A stretch of DNA of 64,000 nt from Hesseltinella vesiculosa (taxonomy: Eukaryota > Mucoromycota > Mucoromycetes > Mucorales > Cunninghamellaceae). Where the stretch lies: the NCBI GenBank assembly GCA_002104935.1, contig MCGT01000043.1, positions 124,001 through 188,000 on the forward strand, read 5' to 3'. The position numbers and the translations under genes are program-made. The notes below the pieces were generated by a model. That model was not told where the DNA came from and ran no database searches. It worked only from the letters and a program-made list of their open reading frames with translations. This document shows, in pieces, positions 63,538-64,000 of this stretch (positions within the stretch are counted from its first letter, which is position 1; every line of letters starts with the position of its first letter).

Positions 63538-64000
63538 CCAAAACAAAAAGGTGAAAGAAAAAAAGCTGCACAACCCAAGCGGCGTTTCTTTTTTATTTTT
63601 TGCGCGACGTCTTTGCTCCGATGATTACACCACAAAATAGGTGAGAAAGATAACACAACTCTTTTCAACTTGTACACTTTCAACGAAGACACACGCGTTC
63701 GCGAATCTAACCACACTCACAACCTCTAAATGACCTGTTGGCAGCGCTATAACTTTCTCTTGTCATGTGCTTGTGTTACACATGTTTGCCTGCTTAAAAA
63801 GAGCCGATTTCTCGTTTTTTGGCAGAGACCGGTTGTCTTCACCTATTCGTCGCAACGAAGCCTAGGCAACCCCCACCGAGTGGTATTCCACTTTTTTTTT
63901 TAGCTGTACTCACTCCTTTTACGACTTCTTGTTGGGAAATCACGTGTCCGAGGACATTCCTGCTCTGTACAATTAAAAAAAATGAGAATAACGTTGAGTG
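63538..64000. other. Right-end non-coding sequence
   Basis: Promoter side of the minus-strand gene; no further gene can be supported before the window ends. Confidence 0.4.

Overview
This is a piece of a filamentous fungal nuclear genome, most likely Mucoromycota (Mucorales-type). Genes are densely packed and split by many short introns (about 50-100 nt) with long T-runs before the acceptors. Several protein families that I recall as expanded in Mucorales appear as genes or relics: a 'VVEISGPP' family, a 'VEIQ-TVD' family and a 'GYARKS' family. I infer the lineage from this; there is no rRNA or marker gene in the window to prove it. No tRNA or rRNA gene was found with confidence.

Layout, left to right: PRMT3-type arginine methyltransferase (+, 135-2369); cytochrome P450 (+, 3439-5232); a disrupted segment (5031-11678) in which about 1 kb holding the 3' ends of the P450 and of a convergent DHX33-type RNA helicase is present twice, separated by a 4.65-kb insertion carrying a lineage-type gene, a 1-kb palindrome and a dead pogo-like transposase; the complete helicase (-, 10955-13465); a gene-poor stretch with transposon relics (13.5-17.0 kb); an ABCB-type full transporter (+, 17066-21293); a relic (about 22 kb); Cdc7 kinase (-, 22853-25841); Trm11 tRNA methyltransferase (+) overlapping the start of a FAT1-type acyl-CoA synthetase (+, to 30836); a 2.9-kb gene-poor stretch; a RanBP9/Gid1-like SPRY-LisH-CTLH protein (+, 33733-36111); a small Gag1-clamp (DUF4050)-like gene (-); mitochondrial uS7 (-); GPN2 GTPase (-); a degenerate lineage-specific gene (-, about 40-41.4 kb); RBM22/Slt11 splicing factor (-); MCM4 (+, 43881-47166); a NIT2/AreA/Gaf1-type GATA factor (+, 48010-49925).

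From 49.2 to 60.4 kb there is a second, larger tandem duplication. The GATA 3' end, a novel two-zinc-finger gene ('gene X') and the eIF3d 3' end occur twice, and a 1.5-kb minisatellite sits exactly at the junction. The right copy has since taken a ~1-kb inverted-repeat element and a ~0.6-kb OTU-like insertion. The window ends with intact eIF3d (-, 59863-61752), a divergent Snapin-like gene (+) and a conserved unknown gene (-, 62532-63537).

Most genes are unlinked housekeeping functions (replication: CDC7, MCM4; translation and RNA: eIF3d, uS7m, Trm11, DHX33, RBM22; regulation: PRMT3, GATA, Gid1-like), so no pathway cluster is visible. The most interesting structure is genomic: two independent tandem duplications at convergent gene pairs, each with foreign or repetitive DNA exactly at the duplication junction. 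Coordinates of exons were read by eye from splice signals and reading frames.
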